From contig JAFRHT010000050.1 in the NCBI GenBank assembly GCA_017433125.1, positions 1 through 32,707 on the forward strand: 32,707 bases of DNA. The letters run 5' to 3'. A program made the translations under genes and the position numbers. This document shows positions 30,703 to 32,707 of the stretch, one piece after another; the stretch's first letter is position 1, and each line of letters begins with the position of its first letter. Origin of the DNA: Solobacterium sp. Its GTDB lineage: Bacteria > Bacillota_I > Bacilli_A > Erysipelotrichales > Erysipelotrichaceae. Under the pieces are notes generated by a model. The model did not search any database. It was not told the DNA's origin and saw nothing but the letters and a program-made list of their open reading frames with translations.

Positions 30703-31092
30703 TCATATTGACTGTTCACGGCCGGCAGAATCAGCCGCCGCCATGATCCACGCCAGCAGTTCATCGTCCGCTTCCTGCGGTGAACCCAGCAGGACATGGT
30801 GGGTCCAGCGGTGCGGGTACGGTTCCGACACAGCCGCAATCCGCGCACTTTCCACCCGGTACCGCAGCCCGAAGGTCACCGTCAGATACGGTTCCGGACG
30901 CTCTTTCTTCCGGCGGGCCGGCAGGAACGACACAGCCGCGAACATATGCTTCACGAAAAATGATATCTGGGTTTTCTTCACATCAATGCGGGCTTCGGGA
31001 ACAGCCTGCAGCACGGCAGCCCGGAACGCCTCATAAATCGGCAGGACGGCCGGCTTCTGTTCAAAAAACCACAGTTCCGCCAGGGTGATCAT
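30703..31092 (-). CDS. DUF5655-like protein
   Basis: 129 residues. LWFFEQKPAVLPIYEAFRAAVLQ and KKTQISFFVKHMFAAVSFLPARRKKE match the DUF5655 pattern I remember. It is a small soluble protein with a predicted alpha/beta core. The function is unknown. Its start overlaps the RHH gene's stop (ATGA at 31089-31092), so translation is coupled. That arrangement resembles toxin-antitoxin operons, but no toxin fold is recognised here. Confidence 0.8.
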   Translation of the reverse strand: MITLAELWFFEQKPAVLPIYEAFRAAVLQAVPEARIDVKKTQISFFVKHMFAAVSFLPARRKKERPEPYLTVTFGLRYRVESARIAAVSEPYPHRWTHHVLLGSPQEADDELLAWIMAAADSAGREQSI

Positions 31093-31262
31093 TGTGTCTT
31101 TTTATGCCCTTGGAAATACGCTTCCAGCTGTTTCAGCAGAAACTTTTCCACCGCCATGGTCCGGGACTCGCCGGTGTTTGCGCAGTATGTATCCAGCAGT
31201 TTGATCAGGGCGCGGTTCAGTTCCAGTTCCAGTACTTCCGTATCTCTTTTCTGTTTCAGCAT
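31089..31262 (-). CDS. Small RHH-like (CopG-type) DNA-binding protein, 57 aa
   Basis: I start at ATG 31262 because AGAGGA lies 8 nt upstream; the earlier ATG at 31283 overlaps a TATAAT box. The protein (MLKQKRDTEVLELELNRALI, then LLDTYCANTGESRTMAVEKFLLKQLEAYF) has the strand-helix-helix layout of ribbon-helix-helix proteins, with a basic start. It probably binds DNA as a dimer and may repress its own promoter. It is co-transcribed and overlapping with the DUF5655-like gene. Confidence 0.7.
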   Translation of the reverse strand: MLKQKRDTEVLELELNRALIKLLDTYCANTGESRTMAVEKFLLKQLEAYFQGHKKTQ

Positions 31263-31281
31263 AATCTGTTCCTCTGTCTTC

Positions 31282-31287
31282 ATTATA
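31282..31287 (-). promoter_or_regulatory. -10 box for the RHH/DUF5655 operon
   Basis: TATAAT on the minus strand; initiation about 7 nt below leaves a leader containing AGAGGA before ATG 31262. Confidence 0.55.
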
Positions 31288-31298
31288 TTCCCGGGGAC

Positions 31299-31326
31299 GC
31301 AAAAGGGCACGGTTCTCCGTGCCCTT
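31299..31326 (-). terminator. Terminator of the ABC transporter gene
   Basis: Minus strand: AAGGGCACGG, loop AGAA, CCGTGCCCTT, then TTGC; stem of 10 bp, tail short. It lies 5 nt past the stop at 31332. Confidence 0.8.
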
Positions 31327-31331
31327 GCCGA

Positions 31332-32707
31332 TTACCCGCCGATTTCATTGCCGGTATACAGCTGATAGTATCTGCCTTTCTTCTCCAGCAGTTCATCGTG
31401 TGTGCCCCGCTCTATGATGCGGCCCTGTTCCAGCACCAGGATGCAGTCACTGTTGCGGACAGTGGAGAGCCGGTGGGCTATGACGAAGGTTGTCCGGCCC
31501 TTCATCAGCGCGTCCATGCCCCGCTGCACGAGCGTCTCGGTGCGGGTATCGATGGACGAGGTCGCCTCATCCAGGATCATGGCCGGCGGGTCAGCCACAG
31601 CTGCCCTGGCAATGGCCAGCAGCTGCCGTTCACCCTGGGACAGCGAACCGCCGTCACCGGTGATCTTCGTATCATACCCATTGGGCAGACGCCGGATAAA
31701 GCCGTCCGCGTTGGCCAGTCTTGCGGCCCGGCGGCATTCCGCGTCGGTCGCGTCCAGCCGGCCGTAGCGGATATTGTCCATGATCGTGCCGGTGAACAGA
31801 TGCGTGTCCTGCAGCACCATGCCGAGGGACCTGCGCAGATCGCCTTTTTTGATCTTGTTTACATTGATGTCATCGAAACGGATCTTGCCGTCGGCAATGT
31901 CATAGAACCGGTTGATCAGGTTGGTAATGGTTGTCTTGCCGGCCCCGGTGGAACCGACAAAGGCAATTTTCTGTCCCGGCAGTCCGTACAGCGTGATGTT
32001 GTGCAGAACGGTCTTCTTGCCGTCATAGCTGAAGTCCACGTCATCCATGGTGATCTTGCCGTTGAGCTTCTGATAGGTAACGGTTCCTTCCGCCCTGTGG
32101 GGATGCCGCCAGGCCCAGGTACCGGTCCGCTCATCGGTTTCACTCAGGGTGCCGTCTTCATTTTCCCGGACCCGGACCAGTTCCACATAGCCCTCATCCG
32201 TTTCACTTTCTTCATCCATCAGGTCGAAGATCCGCTCAGCTCCGGCCATGGCCATCGCCACGGAATTGACCTGCTGGGAAATCATATTCACCGGTCTGGT
32301 GAAGTTCCGGTTCAGGGTCAGGAATGATACCAGCGTGCCCAGGGTCAGCGCGCTCAGCCCGGACAGGGACAGGCCCGCACCAACCACCGCCACCAGCACA
32401 TAGCTGATCTGGGACAGGTTGGCATTGATCGGCATCAGGATATTCGCGAACTTGTTCGCGTTGTTGGCACTGCTGCGGAGTTCCTCGTTCAGCGCCCGGA
32501 AATCACGGATGGATTCCTCTTCGTGGCAGAAGACCTTAATGACCTTCTGGCCTTCCATCATTTCCTCAATATAACCGTTGACCTTGCCCAAGGCCTTCTG
32601 CCGTTCCACAAAGTACTTTCTGGACTGGCCGCCGATCTTGCCGGATACCGTCATCATGATCGCGATCATGAACAGCGATACGCCGGTCAGCGGGATACTC
32701 ATGCGCA
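31332..32707 (-). CDS. ABC transporter, fused permease-ATPase (multidrug/lipid export type), N-terminus off the window
   Basis: The frame is open to the right edge, so the true start and first membrane helices are missing; about 458 residues are seen. The membrane part includes YIEEMMEGQKVIKVF and the helix pair near 90-130. The ATPase has Walker A (GSTGAGKTT), the signature LSQGERQ, Walker B (AMILDEAT) and the switch His (VIAHRLST). A 45-residue insert before the ATPase (EDGTLSETDERTGTWAWRHP) is longer than usual. It is an exporter half acting as a homo- or heterodimer. A partner gene, if any, is beyond the edge. Confidence 0.92.
   Translation of the reverse strand, partial: RMSIPLTGVSLFMIAIMMTVSGKIGGQSRKYFVERQKALGKVNGYIEEMMEGQKVIKVFCHEEESIRDFRALNEELRSSANNANKFANILMPINANLSQISYVLVAVVGAGLSLSGLSALTLGTLVSFLTLNRNFTRPVNMISQQVNSVAMAMAGAERIFDLMDEESETDEGYVELVRVRENEDGTLSETDERTGTWAWRHPHRAEGTVTYQKLNGKITMDDVDFSYDGKKTVLHNITLYGLPGQKIAFVGSTGAGKTTITNLINRFYDIADGKIRFDDINVNKIKKGDLRRSLGMVLQDTHLFTGTIMDNIRYGRLDATDAECRRAARLANADGFIRRLPNGYDTKITGDGGSLSQGERQLLAIARAAVADPPAMILDEATSSIDTRTETLVQRGMDALMKGRTTFVIAHRLSTVRNSDCILVLEQGRIIERGTHDELLEKKGRYYQLYTGNEIGG

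Noticed and set aside
31092-32327. Long plus-strand open frame opposite the ABC transporter
   Set aside because: Shadow of a gene with all ABC motifs.
1-32707. Search for CRISPR arrays, tRNA, rRNA, transposases and integrases
   Set aside because: No regular repeat-spacer array, cloverleaf, rRNA segment or recombinase motif was seen by eye; a covariance or HMM scan would be needed to exclude small RNAs.

Overview
The window looks like chromosome of a Gram-positive bacterium (Bacillota). The grounds are AGGAGG-type ribosome sites inside operons, energy-coupling-factor (ECF) vitamin transporter S components, a QueT transporter, a DUF4430 lipoprotein-like gene and U-tailed intrinsic terminators. 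Most of it is GC-rich, unlike many members of the phylum; a moderately GC-rich Erysipelotrichia or Clostridia lineage is my guess, not something proven here. No rRNA, tRNA, CRISPR array or insertion sequence was seen.

Layout. 1-1032 (minus): a VanY-like carboxypeptidase running off the left edge and queT, with a probable preQ1 riboswitch at 1040-1078. 1170-2613 (minus): a small operon of an MFS-like transporter and two small membrane proteins. 2661-5246 (minus): membrane protein, iron alcohol dehydrogenase, aldo/keto reductase. 5313-6038 (minus): HpcH/HpaI-type aldolase. 6170-6824 (minus): XRE regulator plus DUF6773-like membrane protein with a palindromic operator built into the promoter. 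6949-9976 (minus): Nudix hydrolase, S9 peptidase and GNAT genes joined by two ATGA overlaps. 10055-11997 (minus): lipoprotein and VanX-like dipeptidase. 12156-13371 (plus): cobalamin riboswitch, DUF4430 protein and ECF S component, probably corrinoid uptake. 13377-14838 (plus): MATE exporter with a terminator-like hairpin in its leader. About 14870-16565: an AT-rich patch holding an XRE-membrane protein, a secreted DUF5626-like protein, a frameshifted Tyr-rich secreted protein and the start of a lipoprotein. 17101-18939: a hypothetical gene, then divergent GNAT and conserved hypothetical genes. 18984-21319: divergent cardiolipin synthase and cytidylate-kinase-like genes. 21386-24882 (minus): a tight six-gene run (LRR protein, DUF1294, cyclase-family hydrolase, S66 peptidase, DJ-1/PfpI, zinc-ribbon membrane protein). 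24982-26752 (minus): a COG4720-like ECF S component beneath an unusual MocR-type regulator. 26840-32707 (minus): MFS exporter, GNAT, DNA glycosylase, PLP decarboxylase, a two-gene RHH/DUF5655 pair and an ABC exporter cut by the right edge.

Themes. Salvage of vitamins and cofactors recurs (queuosine precursor, corrinoid, probably a B6- or pyrimidine-type vitamin), as does trimming of D-Ala or L,D-peptides (VanY-like, VanX-like, S66). The most unexpected pattern is that at least five genes have a -10 box only 6-8 nt before the start codon and no Shine-Dalgarno, suggesting leaderless mRNAs. Other points worth a second look are the MocR-family regulator with Met where the PLP lysine should be, the hairpin in the MATE leader, and the AT-rich island whose right edge falls inside a gene.
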